The position numbers and the translations under genes are program-made. Positions 6,992 to 15,731 of a DNA stretch of 34,298 nt are shown here, in pieces (positions within the stretch are counted from its first letter, which is position 1; each line of letters opens with the position of its first letter). The DNA is from an uncultured bacterium (GTDB lineage: Bacteria; Cyanobacteriota; Vampirovibrionia; Gastranaerophilales; Gastranaerophilaceae): assembly GCA_946636615.1 (NCBI GenBank), contig CAMPBE010000015.1, forward strand, positions 1 through 34,298, written 5' to 3'. A model generated the notes under the pieces. The model had not been told where the DNA came from. It was given only the letters and a program-made list of their open reading frames with translations, and made no database searches.

Positions 6992-8875
6992 TTATATTAT
7001 TTCTTCGAGTTTTTCAATCATTTTTTTATTTTTATCCGCAAATTCTTTACCTCTTGCAATTATAGCAAGTTTCAATATGTTTGCAAAATTAATTGTTGTT
7101 AGCTCTTTGTAATTATCAGGTAAACGCAAACTCCAATTTGCATCTCCTGATGTGCCCGGTCTATTGTATACATCATAAATGTTGAAATAATCCGTAAAGA
7201 ATATTTGAACATTTTCGGCTTCACATGCAAACAATTCAACCAATTTTGTTTGAGCCAAAAATTCTGCGTCATCAGTTAATCTAACAATAATATCGTCTTT
7301 ATTTTCGACATCTTTAAACAAATCTTCCACAAGATTTTTGGCATGTAAATAACCTTCATGTGTATGAATATTTTTATCAGCCCACATTTTTATCGGTTCA
7401 TTATCGTGTGTACCAACCATTGCCCAACAGCGTTTATTAATATTTTTACATCTGTAAGGATCTTCAGGTTTATCCGGTTCAGTAAATTGAGTTAATTTCA
7501 TACCTTGCAAGTCAAAAGTTTTCATTACGGATGCTACAGGATTTGTTAAAGTTCCTAAATCTTCACAAACAATTGCATCTTTATCCAAACCTTCCTCTTT
7601 TGCAGCTGCTATTACAATTTTTTCAATTAATCTGCCATAATCTTTTATCTGCTCTTTTGTTAACGATTTAACTCTTTTTTCTTTATCGGCGGTAACTTCA
7701 GTATTCAAATCTTCCATCTTTGCAATTGCATATTTCGAAAGTTCAGCATGCTCAGGAGAAGAATACAATCTGCCTGCTCCTTCTTCAATCTTTGGCTTTT
7801 TTCCTGCCTTATAAACCCAAGGATCAATTAAACCAACAATGTGGTCAATTCTAACACCACCCGGATTTTCTTTAAACATTTTCTTATAAAGATTTTTAAG
7901 CAGCTTGCCGCCTTCATCAAGAGAACCGTCTGCATTATACATTCTTTCAGGATCCATAACAGGAAATCCCCAAGCCTGACCATCTTCTGAAAAATAATCA
8001 GGAGGACATCCCAAACACCAACCTTTTAAGAACAATGATTGATATGCCCAAGTATCTCTGTCTGAAAATGCAACTTGTCTGTCTGCAATCATTTTTATGT
8101 CATGTTTCTTTGCAAAATCTCTAGTTGCCTCACTTTGCTTGCTTATTACAAATTGAATAAATTTATACTGTTCAATTTCATCTGAATATTTATTTTCTAT
8201 TTCTTCTATACGCTTTGCATATTCCATTTTTTGTTGAATAGATTGAGGATTGAACAAGTTTTTATCTGTTTCAGAACCCCACATAGGCCAATAATCATTA
8301 CCATGCTCAATTGACAATGCCTCATACAAACTATCTTTATCTAACCAAAAATCATTTTCGGATTTAAAAGCTTTAAACTCCAGCCCAAGCTTTTTAACAG
8401 GATTTGCTTTAAAATTATTCCAAGCTTCCTGCATTGCTTCGCAGTATTTCTTATACGCATATGAATAAGATGTTTTATTGGTATTTTGATTAGGATTATT
8501 GCTTACAATATCATAATAGGTAGTTTCTGATAATATCTTTCCCCATTTTTCTGTAGTTAGCTCTAAAAGATTTATAAACAAAGGATTTCCTGAAAAAATT
8601 GTACCTGTGTATGGAGAAGAATCACAGCTTTTTGTTTTTCCTGCAGGTCCAAGTTGAATTGCGTCAAACAATCCGGAAGCATATTCAATAAAATCTCGCC
8701 CACCATCAGAATTTATACTTCCAAAGCCTGTATTTTGGTTGTCTGCTGAAGGAAAGCTCCCATTATGCATAATAAAAGCTATATTTTTTTTGCCCAAAAC
8801 TTTTAATGCTTTACGTATTATTTTTTTTGAATCTTTACTTAATACGTTAGTTTTATCGACTAAAGAACTTGTCAT
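6992..8875 (-). CDS. malQ: 4-alpha-glucanotransferase (amylomaltase, GH77)
   Basis: MalQ transfers alpha-1,4-glucan chains between maltodextrins or onto glucose, in cytosolic glycogen/maltodextrin metabolism. The GH77 catalytic residues are all visible: the nucleophile Asp344 in VRIDHIVGL, the acid/base Glu438 in AIVCEDLGT and the third Asp491 in VGTHDNEP. The 250s-type loop (YQSLFLKGWCLGCPPDYFS) and the C-terminal NRPGTSGDANWSLRLP block also match. At 627 residues it is somewhat longer than the ~500-residue thermophile enzymes, with extra sequence around 110-200. The ATG follows GGAAGAGGGG closely. It could feed on sugars brought in by the nearby orphan permease, but that link is only positional. 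Confidence 0.95.
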   Translation of the reverse strand: MTSSLVDKTNVLSKDSKKIIRKALKVLGKKNIAFIMHNGSFPSADNQNTGFGSINSDGGRDFIEYASGLFDAIQLGPAGKTKSCDSSPYTGTIFSGNPLFINLLELTTEKWGKILSETTYYDIVSNNPNQNTNKTSYSYAYKKYCEAMQEAWNNFKANPVKKLGLEFKAFKSENDFWLDKDSLYEALSIEHGNDYWPMWGSETDKNLFNPQSIQQKMEYAKRIEEIENKYSDEIEQYKFIQFVISKQSEATRDFAKKHDIKMIADRQVAFSDRDTWAYQSLFLKGWCLGCPPDYFSEDGQAWGFPVMDPERMYNADGSLDEGGKLLKNLYKKMFKENPGGVRIDHIVGLIDPWVYKAGKKPKIEEGAGRLYSSPEHAELSKYAIAKMEDLNTEVTADKEKRVKSLTKEQIKDYGRLIEKIVIAAAKEEGLDKDAIVCEDLGTLTNPVASVMKTFDLQGMKLTQFTEPDKPEDPYRCKNINKRCWAMVGTHDNEPIKMWADKNIHTHEGYLHAKNLVEDLFKDVENKDDIIVRLTDDAEFLAQTKLVELFACEAENVQIFFTDYFNIYDVYNRPGTSGDANWSLRLPDNYKELTTINFANILKLAIIARGKEFADKNKKMIEKLEEII

Positions 8876-8938
8876 AATAACCCCTCTTCCTAAATATCAA
8901 CAGAAAAATACTAACATAACACCAAAAATTTTTCAATA

Positions 8939-8978
8939 GAATTAGTGTTTTATATAAAACTAATACTAAAGAATTAGT
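8939..8978. promoter_or_regulatory. Palindrome and direct repeat between malQ and the pilin gene
   Basis: A perfect 14-bp palindrome, gttttatataaaac (8947-8960), lies inside imperfect attagt/actaat flanks, and gaattagt occurs twice as a direct repeat (8939-8946 and 8971-8978). The position between divergent genes suits a regulator site. AT-richness makes chance palindromes likely, so this is tentative. Confidence 0.35.
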
Positions 8979-9008
8979 TAAAATTAATTAATATTTATGC
9001 AAAAATAC

Positions 9009-9037
9009 TTGACAATTATTCAGCAATAAATTAAAAT
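9009..9037 (+). promoter_or_regulatory. Promoter of the pilin-like gene
   Basis: A perfect -35 TTGACA (9009-9014), a 17-nt spacer and TAAAAT (9032-9037) make this the best-matching promoter in the window. The predicted start near 9044 leaves an unusually long leader of about 100 nt before the ATG at 9148. Confidence 0.75.
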
Positions 9038-9147
9038 GTGAATAAGAAATGGATTTTTCAAACAGTTTTATGCATACAATATTTAGGATAGTTAATAAAA
9101 TTTTTTGAGAGATCAGAGGGTCATTAAACAAGAAAGGCGAAAAGATT

Positions 9148-9813
9148 ATGACAAAAAGATTCGGTTTCACACTTGCAGAAGTGTTGATTACGTTAGGTAT
9201 TATCGGTGTCGTAGCAGCTATGACAATGCCGACATTGATTAATCAAACAAATGGTGCTCAATATAAAGCTGCTTTCAAAAAAGCTTTATCATCTATTGCT
9301 CAAGGTATTACATTAAATGTTGCTCTTGATGATTTTGACTTGAAAGATTTGAGTGGCAACGATACCGGAAACAAGACATTATTAGATTTATTCCAAAAAC
9401 GTATGAACGTTGTTAAATCACAGCTTGAAAATGCCGATGACAAGTACGTACCAAAAGATGATAAAGGCAATACATTGACACTTTCAGCAGACAATACTTC
9501 AGTATTCTTCAATGACGGTTCAATGTTCTCATTCCCAACTGCAACTGCAGGTTGTCACAAAGCAGCTGACGGCAAAATATACGGTGGCGTTGGCGAAGAT
9601 AAAGAAGAAGATAGCGATCTTTGTAAAGGTATTATTGACGTAAACGGTATCAAGGGACCTAACAAAATGGTTCAATGTGATGATGCCGGTTCTGGTAATG
9701 CAGCTAATTGTGCTGTTACATCACCTACAGATATTTATCCTGTAATTTTCTATGATCAAGCAATTCTTCCAAACTCTGATGCTGCAAGAGCAACATTGTT
9801 CGGTAAATCATAG
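9148..9813 (+). CDS. Type IV pilin / type II secretion pseudopilin-like protein
   Basis: The protein has a classic prepilin leader: a short basic start (MTKRFG), cleavage predicted before Phe7, and the hydrophobic helix FTLAEVLITLGIIG with Glu at mature position 5. It would be cut and N-methylated by a prepilin peptidase and inserted in the inner membrane, then assembled in a pilus or pseudopilus. The C-terminal ~170 residues are a variable globular head with Cys residues (AGCHKAA, DLCKG, VQCDDAG, ANCAV) that could form disulfides. Many such genes exist per genome in Gastranaerophilales-like bacteria, which supports the lineage call. AAAGGCG precedes the ATG. It is a single gene between a strong promoter and a terminator; no assembly genes are nearby, so pilus versus pseudopilus cannot be decided. 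Confidence 0.9.
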   Translation: MTKRFGFTLAEVLITLGIIGVVAAMTMPTLINQTNGAQYKAAFKKALSSIAQGITLNVALDDFDLKDLSGNDTGNKTLLDLFQKRMNVVKSQLENADDKYVPKDDKGNTLTLSADNTSVFFNDGSMFSFPTATAGCHKAADGKIYGGVGEDKEEDSDLCKGIIDVNGIKGPNKMVQCDDAGSGNAANCAVTSPTDIYPVIFYDQAILPNSDAARATLFGKS

Positions 9814-9830
9814 TTATAATTAAATAAATA

Positions 9831-9867
9831 AAAAAAAGAGCTCCGATAAAATCAGAGCTCTTTTTTT
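9831..9867 (+). terminator. Rho-independent terminator of the pilin-like gene
   Basis: The arms gagctc (9838-9843) and gagctc (9855-9860), extended by gat/atc inside and an A-run/T-run outside, form a hairpin followed by seven T residues. The flanking A and T runs make it potentially bidirectional. Confidence 0.85.
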
Positions 9868-9890
9868 ATGCAAAAATTTTATGTTAATTG

Positions 9891-9896
9891 TATAAT
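9891..9896 (+). promoter_or_regulatory. -10 element 6 nt before the AsmA-like gene
   Basis: A consensus TATAAT ends exactly 6 nt before the GTG at 9903, and no ribosome binding site is present. No good -35 is visible at 16-18 nt. This is the third gene in the window with this spacing. Confidence 0.45.
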
Positions 9897-9902
9897 ATTG
9901 TT

Positions 9903-12900
9903 GTGGGTAGGAAATATAAAATCTTAGTATCTTTAATAATTCTAACAGTATTGTACGGAATATACTATTTTGGGGTTCCTGCAATAATAAATTCTATGGC
10001 AAAATCAGATGACATAGAACAATGTATATATAAAACAAGTAAAATAAAAACAAATATAAAAAACCCAAAAGTGAAAATGGGTATATTTCCATCAATATTT
10101 ATTTATGCAGATGAATTTACAATCATAAATAATGATAAAACAGAAGCTCTTAGAATTAATAAACCATTATTGCATGTAAAAATTTTTCCTTTAATATTTA
10201 AAAATATTGATATTTGCAAATTATCTGCTGAAAAGATAGATGTTAATCTGTTGTATGATAAAGATTCTAAACTAAAATTGGGTCAATATAATATTTTAGA
10301 GTCTTCAGATCAAAATTCAGAATACAATATAAAGCATGCAACAATTAAAATTAATGATTACAATATTAATTTAATTGACAATGTTCAAAATAAACAAATA
10401 AACCTTGATGGTAAACAGTTTATTGTAAAAGATTATAAAGCAAATAAGCATATTAATTGTTCAACTGAAGCTAAATTAAAAATTGGAAATAAACTGTCAG
10501 ATATAAAAACAGATTTAGATCTAAAATTACCTGTTAATAATACAACAAAAGATCAGCTATTTATCGACGGATATATTAAAAATTTGGATTTATCAGAATT
10601 TTCAGCATACGCAAAAACTGTTTCTAAAGACAAGATTAAAACATTATCAGGAATCATAAACATTATTTTTTCAACAGAAAAAATTGCAAAAAATCAAAAA
10701 AATATTAATATAGAATTTTTAGCCAGAAATTTAGGTATATTTGGAGATAGTATAGAATCTACAATACACTCAAAAGGTGATTTGAAAATAATTTCATCTA
10801 TACAAACAATTAATAACGGTATAGAAATAGATAACGCTACAATCAAAGGAGAAGGTATAAACGGTTCACTATCAGGAAATATAACAAAATTAAATAACAA
10901 AATTCCTAATTTAGATTTAAAAATTGCACTAAGCAGATCAAAGGCCGAAAATATTCTTGCGCTACTACCAGGTGAACACGATTTAAATCCTGATATTGAT
11001 TTATATATTTTGAAACAAGCAGGTTTTTGGGGAGATGCATATGCAAATCTTGAAATAAAAGGGAAAGCAGATTATCCAAACGTTTATGGAAATGTTTTGG
11101 TTGACAATGCATACATGGTAAAACAAATTCCAAATGCAAAAAAAGCTACAATTAAATTGATATTTAAAGGAGATAAATTTGATTTAGATGTAACAGTTCC
11201 AACTAGTCCTGATCAAACTGTTTGGGTTAAAGGCCCTATTAATATTGATGAAGAAGGAGCTGTTGACTTAAATATTACAAGTACTAATAATGTAGATTTA
11301 AAAACTGCACAAATTGTTCTTAATCCGTTGCATCAAATTTTACACTTTGACTTAGGACCTGTACCTATAATGGACATTAAAGGAAAAGGCGGTATAAACC
11401 TGCGAGTAATCGGAACGCAAGAAGAACCTCGAGCTTGGGGTGAGTTTAAATTTAAAAATGCAATAGTGTCTTTTTTAGATATTAACAATCTAGAACTTCA
11501 AAATGGTTCAGGCAGTCTAAAATTTGACGACCAAAACACTTATTTTGAATCAAAAACTGCAACATTGAGAGGAAAACCAATTTCCGTAAAAGGAACATGC
11601 ACACTTTTGGGGGTACTTAACTTTGATGTAAAATCCAACATGCAGGATTTGGGAGAACTGTTAAAAACGATAAAAACATCACCTATGCTGGCAGATTTAC
11701 AAAACATAGTTGAACCTATAGAAAATGCAAGTGGTCCTGCAAATATTAAATTAAATTTATACGGGCAAGTGCAAGATTTAAACGATATAGTATTCAACAA
11801 AAATATATTTGCCAAAGGTTCAATAGACCTTATTTCTAATAAATTAAAATTAAAAGATTTACCTAGACAAATAGACAAAATTATAGGTACTATTAATTTT
11901 AAAAATTTTGATGCAGATTTTGATATAAAAACATACATTGGCATTTCTGAAATAAATATAGACGGTAAGTTAGACGACAATTTTTGTAATGTAAAATTTG
12001 TATCAAATAAATTTAATCTGGGTGATGCTGTAAAATTAGCCGGAATAAAAATCCCATATACAAAAGATTTATCAACCATTAATACAAGTTTTAACGGTAA
12101 ATATAACGGGAAAGCAGACTTTTCGGAATTAGACAAATTAAATGTTAAGGGCAAAATATATTCAAATAAAGGAATTAAAAGTAACATTATTGTAGATAAA
12201 AGTAATTATGAGTTAGCAAATTCTTCATTTAAATTACAAAATTTGAAAGGAAGTTTTAACAACAGTCCTTTTAATATTTCACTTGATGCAAATAAAATTT
12301 TCTCAAAGACACCTATTATTAACGGTATCGGAAAAATTCATGCTTTTGATTTAAGCATACTTGCTAATAGTAACCTAAAAGATTTTATTCCTAAGAATTT
12401 TAAAGAAATATTTAAAAAAACAGAATTTAACAATGGCAAAATAGATATAAGCTTTAGAGCAAGAAATAATAACTATAATGTATATTCAGTATTGGATAAT
12501 GTAAATATTATCTATAAACCTGATAATATCAACTTGGTTATAAATAGTGGCAATTTATTATTGCATGATGAAATTCTAAATATCAATAAACTTAATGCAC
12601 GAATAGGAGAGATGCCTGTTTTTGTAGATGGAAAAATATTTAATATCAAAAATAAACCTGTACTAAACTTATATACCAACGTTAAGTTATCTCAAGATTT
12701 TCTCGATCAAATATTTAATAAAAATTCTATATATCCTATAAAAGTAAAAGGGGATGCGATTTTATCGTCGAAATTATCAGGAGAGCTAAATAATTTAAAT
12801 TCAAAAACAACAATGAATATATCAGAAGGTTCTAATATATACTATATGGGAGCTACAATCGGAGATAGCGAAAATCCCGTAAAAATTTATATAGATAATA

Positions 12901-14357
12901 CATATACTCCCAATAGTATAAAAATTAATAATCTTAAATATGATAAAATAATACTTTCACAAAATAATAAACCGTATGTAAACACCCAACTCAATGCATC
13001 TGGAACACTTTCATATCTTAAGGATAATGTTGTAGGATTTAATAACTTTAAAGTAAAAACAGAAAACCCAACCAACGCAAAGATATTTAATCTGGTGTTT
13101 AGAAAACCTTTTATGAAACAGGGAGTGTTTACATCGGATATGATAATTAACGGCACATCAATTAACCCGAAAATTATTGGCAAACTTAATATTACGGGTA
13201 TAGATATACCTTTCTTTGATTCTACTATCAGAGATATTAATTTAAATTTTAAAAATGACAAAATTTATCTTTCATCAAAAGGGAAAGTGCTTACTAACGA
13301 TGTTATGCTTGAAGCAAACATGCAAAATAAATTAACACCGCCATATATAATAAATGATATAAAACTCAATATGGCTGATCTAAACATAAATAAAATTACA
13401 GATGCAATAAGAGATATTGAAGCTGAATCTGCAAGGACATTATCCGTAAAACAGTCATCTAACATTGAAAATATAGACGTTAAACAATTAATCATAGGTA
13501 ACGCAAAGGTTAATGCCAATAAAATTAAAGTAAGAAATATAAATGCTGACAATTTTGAAGCCAATATAAAAGTCGGCAAAGATCATATTGCAAATGTCAG
13601 TCATTTTAAATTTAATATTGCTCAAGGAAACGTACTTGGTAATTTGAAATATAATTTATTATCAAAAGATACAAATATTAATGTCAACCTAAATGATGCT
13701 AATGCCGCAATTATGTCAGAAGCTTTGTTTGACTTAAAAGGACAAGTTTATGGTTCATTGAATGGAGATTTTAACCTGACATGCAATGGAATATCAAATG
13801 ATTCCTGTTTTAAAACACTTACAGGAAAAGGAAATTTTAAAATTAACAATGGTAAAATGCCCAAACTCGGTTCTCTGGAGTACTTGTTAAAAGCCGGAAA
13901 TCTTTTAAAAAGCGGATTTGCAGGAATTTCCGTAAACAGCCTTGTTGATCTTGTAACTCCGTTAAAAACAGGTGAATTTGAAAGTATTTCCGGAGATATT
14001 AATATAAAAAATGGTATTGCTGATGCCATAAATATATATTCAAACGGCAAAGATTTGAATATGTATATGACAGGTAAATATAATATCTCAACATCTATTG
14101 CTGACATGAAACTATACGGTAGCTTGTCAAAAAATATCACAACAGTTTTTGGAAAAATAAAAAATGCTTCTTTAACAACATTATTTAATACAATTCCCGG
14201 AGTAAATGACTCAACAGAAAAATTACTGTTGCAAACAGAAATCAGTAAAATCCCAAACATAAAAAATGTTACAGATATATATAGAATTTTTACTGTTGAT
14301 ATAAACGGTGACATCAATGGAACCGATTATGTAAGAAGCTTCAGATGGGTTAAATAA
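9903..14357 (+). CDS. Giant AsmA/YhdP/TamB-like envelope protein
   Basis: A very large protein of about 1484 residues. One N-terminal membrane span (YKILVSLIILTVLYGIYYFG) anchors it in the inner membrane; the rest is almost entirely beta strands alternating K/N-rich and hydrophobic positions, as in the long beta-taco grooves of AsmA, YhdP and TamB, proteins that bridge the periplasm and move phospholipid to the outer membrane. The C-terminal part holds the most recognisable AsmA-like block: LTGKGNFKINNGKMPKLG, then LEYLLKAGNLLK, IKNGIADAINIYSNGKDLNM and KLYGSLSKN. The first possible start is TTG at 9888, but the TATAAT at 9891 makes the GTG at 9903 more likely. Its stop is 2 nt from that of yidD, coming the other way. 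Family assignment is good; which paralogue is uncertain. Confidence 0.85.
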   Translation: MGRKYKILVSLIILTVLYGIYYFGVPAIINSMAKSDDIEQCIYKTSKIKTNIKNPKVKMGIFPSIFIYADEFTIINNDKTEALRINKPLLHVKIFPLIFKNIDICKLSAEKIDVNLLYDKDSKLKLGQYNILESSDQNSEYNIKHATIKINDYNINLIDNVQNKQINLDGKQFIVKDYKANKHINCSTEAKLKIGNKLSDIKTDLDLKLPVNNTTKDQLFIDGYIKNLDLSEFSAYAKTVSKDKIKTLSGIINIIFSTEKIAKNQKNINIEFLARNLGIFGDSIESTIHSKGDLKIISSIQTINNGIEIDNATIKGEGINGSLSGNITKLNNKIPNLDLKIALSRSKAENILALLPGEHDLNPDIDLYILKQAGFWGDAYANLEIKGKADYPNVYGNVLVDNAYMVKQIPNAKKATIKLIFKGDKFDLDVTVPTSPDQTVWVKGPINIDEEGAVDLNITSTNNVDLKTAQIVLNPLHQILHFDLGPVPIMDIKGKGGINLRVIGTQEEPRAWGEFKFKNAIVSFLDINNLELQNGSGSLKFDDQNTYFESKTATLRGKPISVKGTCTLLGVLNFDVKSNMQDLGELLKTIKTSPMLADLQNIVEPIENASGPANIKLNLYGQVQDLNDIVFNKNIFAKGSIDLISNKLKLKDLPRQIDKIIGTINFKNFDADFDIKTYIGISEINIDGKLDDNFCNVKFVSNKFNLGDAVKLAGIKIPYTKDLSTINTSFNGKYNGKADFSELDKLNVKGKIYSNKGIKSNIIVDKSNYELANSSFKLQNLKGSFNNSPFNISLDANKIFSKTPIINGIGKIHAFDLSILANSNLKDFIPKNFKEIFKKTEFNNGKIDISFRARNNNYNVYSVLDNVNIIYKPDNINLVINSGNLLLHDEILNINKLNARIGEMPVFVDGKIFNIKNKPVLNLYTNVKLSQDFLDQIFNKNSIYPIKVKGDAILSSKLSGELNNLNSKTTMNISEGSNIYYMGATIGDSENPVKIYIDNTYTPNSIKINNLKYDKIILSQNNKPYVNTQLNASGTLSYLKDNVVGFNNFKVKTENPTNAKIFNLVFRKPFMKQGVFTSDMIINGTSINPKIIGKLNITGIDIPFFDSTIRDINLNFKNDKIYLSSKGKVLTNDVMLEANMQNKLTPPYIINDIKLNMADLNINKITDAIRDIEAESARTLSVKQSSNIENIDVKQLIIGNAKVNANKIKVRNINADNFEANIKVGKDHIANVSHFKFNIAQGNVLGNLKYNLLSKDTNINVNLNDANAAIMSEALFDLKGQVYGSLNGDFNLTCNGISNDSCFKTLTGKGNFKINNGKMPKLGSLEYLLKAGNLLKSGFAGISVNSLVDLVTPLKTGEFESISGDINIKNGIADAINIYSNGKDLNMYMTGKYNISTSIADMKLYGSLSKNITTVFGKIKNASLTTLFNTIPGVNDSTEKLLLQTEISKIPNIKNVTDIYRIFTVDINGDINGTDYVRSFRWVK

Positions 14358-14359
14358 AA

Positions 14360-14566
14360 TTATGGTACCGGATCATATCCGCCTTCATTTCCCGGATGAC
14401 ATCTGGAAATTCTTTTTATTCCAAGCCAACCGCCTTTTAATATACCGTATTTCATAATAGCCTGTTTTGTATACTCAGAACAAGTTGGATAGAACCGGCA
14501 CACAGGAGGAGTTAGCTTTGAAATTTTTTGATATAAAGATATTAAAAATAATAAAAGCTTTTTCAT
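14360..14566 (-). CDS. yidD: Membrane protein insertion efficiency factor YidD
   Basis: YidD is a small inner-membrane-associated protein that aids insertion of membrane proteins by YidC/Sec. All family marks are here in 68 residues: an amphipathic N-terminal helix ([15 protein letters not shown]), [35 protein letters not shown] and the YDPVP end. It is often found beside rnpA and yidC; here it instead follows maf by 4 nt, so the two are probably translated together (GGAG lies 12 nt before the ATG, inside the end of maf). Confidence 0.95.
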   Translation of the reverse strand: MKKLLLFLISLYQKISKLTPPVCRFYPTCSEYTKQAIMKYGILKGGWLGIKRISRCHPGNEGGYDPVP

Positions 14567-14570
14567 AAAT

Positions 14571-15164
14571 CTAATTTACTCCAAATTCATTTAATAAACA
14601 TTTTAGCGAATTTGAACTGATACCAATTATATTTTCCAAATCCCCTGTGTAAGATTTTATATAACCGTCAGGCATCTCTTGAATACCATAAGAACCGGCT
14701 TTATCAAAAGGTTTATATTTTTCTATATAATAATTTATCTGCTCGTTAGTTAAATTTTCAAATGTAACATAACTTGTTGTAGAATTTAATTTATATTCAC
14801 CTGTTTCAGAATTTATAACCGCAATACAGGTAACTACAAAATGCGTCTTACCTGATAATTTTTTCAGCATATTATAAGCATTTTCAGCATTATGCGGTTT
14901 CCCCAATATTTCATTATCCAAAACAACAACCGTGTCCGCACCTATTATTAATGAAGGTTGACTGACAACAGGGACCAATGCTTTTGCTTTGTTATAAGCA
15001 AGATTTTCAATAAAATCGTAAGAAAAAGCCGTCCTCGTATGATCTTCGATATACGGTGACGGCATAATCTCAACTTCAATTTTTGCTTTCCTTAGAATAT
15101 CAGCTCTTCTTGGAGAAGAAGAAGCCAGGATGATTTTTCCCACCATTTTGTTCTCACTTTCCAT
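14571..15164 (-). CDS. maf: Maf-family nucleotide pyrophosphatase
   Basis: Maf proteins hydrolyse non-canonical or pyrimidine nucleoside triphosphates (dTTP/UTP for the YhdE type, m7GTP for YceF) and can affect septum formation. The N-terminal signature is [32 protein letters not shown] and [10 protein letters not shown] are the other conserved blocks. Length, 197, is normal. Two starts are possible: ATG at 15162-15164, preceded by TAAAAT with a 6-nt gap (leaderless type), or the methionine at residue 7 ([11 protein letters not shown]), which agrees better with most Maf N-termini but has only a weak GTGAG upstream. The upstream 78-residue gene ends 38 nt away. Substrate class not decided. Confidence 0.93.
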   Translation of the reverse strand: MESENKMVGKIILASSSPRRADILRKAKIEVEIMPSPYIEDHTRTAFSYDFIENLAYNKAKALVPVVSQPSLIIGADTVVVLDNEILGKPHNAENAYNMLKKLSGKTHFVVTCIAVINSETGEYKLNSTTSYVTFENLTNEQINYYIEKYKPFDKAGSYGIQEMPDGYIKSYTGDLENIIGISSNSLKCLLNEFGVN

Positions 15165-15170
15165 AAGGTT

Positions 15171-15176
15171 ATTTTA
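15171..15176 (-). promoter_or_regulatory. Possible -10 element directly before maf
   Basis: On the minus strand TAAAAT is followed by six nucleotides (AACCTT) and the first possible ATG of maf. No convincing -35 is present at the right distance, so this is weaker than the mazG and trhP cases. Confidence 0.3.
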
Positions 15177-15202
15177 CCTCAAAAAATGAGAACAGAACAT
15201 CT

Positions 15203-15439
15203 TTATTGCGGGCGTGTTTTGTTATATCTTGCGGTTCTGGCATTTATGGCATAACACGCAATATTTAATCTCTGCTTAAGATTCATCATATTTCGATACA
15301 TGCTTGCATAATCATTCATAGCCCCCATCATTTTCTCGGGGTCAACCATAGATTCCATATTATCATGGTTATCGACTTTTTCTTCTGCGTACTTCTTGAC
15401 CAATAGCTGGTCAATGTAGTCCTCTGCTCCTATTGACAT
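15203..15439 (-). CDS. Unrecognised 78-residue helical protein
   Basis: This small acidic-then-basic protein is mostly helix. Residues 1-30 are charged (AEDYIDQLLVKKYAEEK); the middle is Met-rich (DPEKMMGAMNDYASMYRNMM) and reads as an amphipathic helix; the tail ends in basic residues (NARTARYNKTRPQ). There is no signal peptide or membrane span. AAGGGAGGATC immediately before the ATG is a strong ribosome binding site. It is divergent from the 416-residue gene across a 292-nt control region, and with the four plus-strand genes that follow it forms a group of proteins without known relatives. It could be a chaperone or regulator for that group, but nothing in the sequence proves it. Confidence 0.7.
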   Translation of the reverse strand: MSIGAEDYIDQLLVKKYAEEKVDNHDNMESMVDPEKMMGAMNDYASMYRNMMNLKQRLNIACYAINARTARYNKTRPQ

Positions 15440-15731
15440 AGCAGATCCTCCCTTAATTTGTGCGTAATCCTATTGAAGTTGTATGTGAGAAAGTTATCCT
15501 AAATATTCCTTATATATATACTAAGTATTTCATTCCCTAAAAATTGCTTTTTTGCTCAAATTTTGTTTACAAAACTTAATATAGAAAATTATATCCTCCA
15601 TACGTATGATTTTACGCATTTTACATTTAAATTCAGCTTTAAATACCGTATAATTTATATAGTATTGTTGACTTTTTATACATAATAATTAATAAAAAAT
15701 CAGCAGGTAGTAAAAGAAGGAGAGCAGCACT
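15440..15731. promoter_or_regulatory. Divergent control region of the 15203/15732 gene pair
   Basis: This 292-nt gap is AT-rich. For the plus strand TTGACT (15668-15673) stands 16 nt from TAATAA (15690-15695), and a separate TATAAT lies at 15649-15654. A run of alternating TA occurs around 15510-15525. AAGGAG is found shortly before the ATG at 15732. No hairpin of note was seen. Confidence 0.4.

Noticed and set aside
11540..14317. Several long minus-strand open frames inside the AsmA-like gene
   Set aside because: They are shadows caused by the low stop-codon density opposite Asn/Lys/Ile-rich beta-strand coding sequence; none has a start signal.
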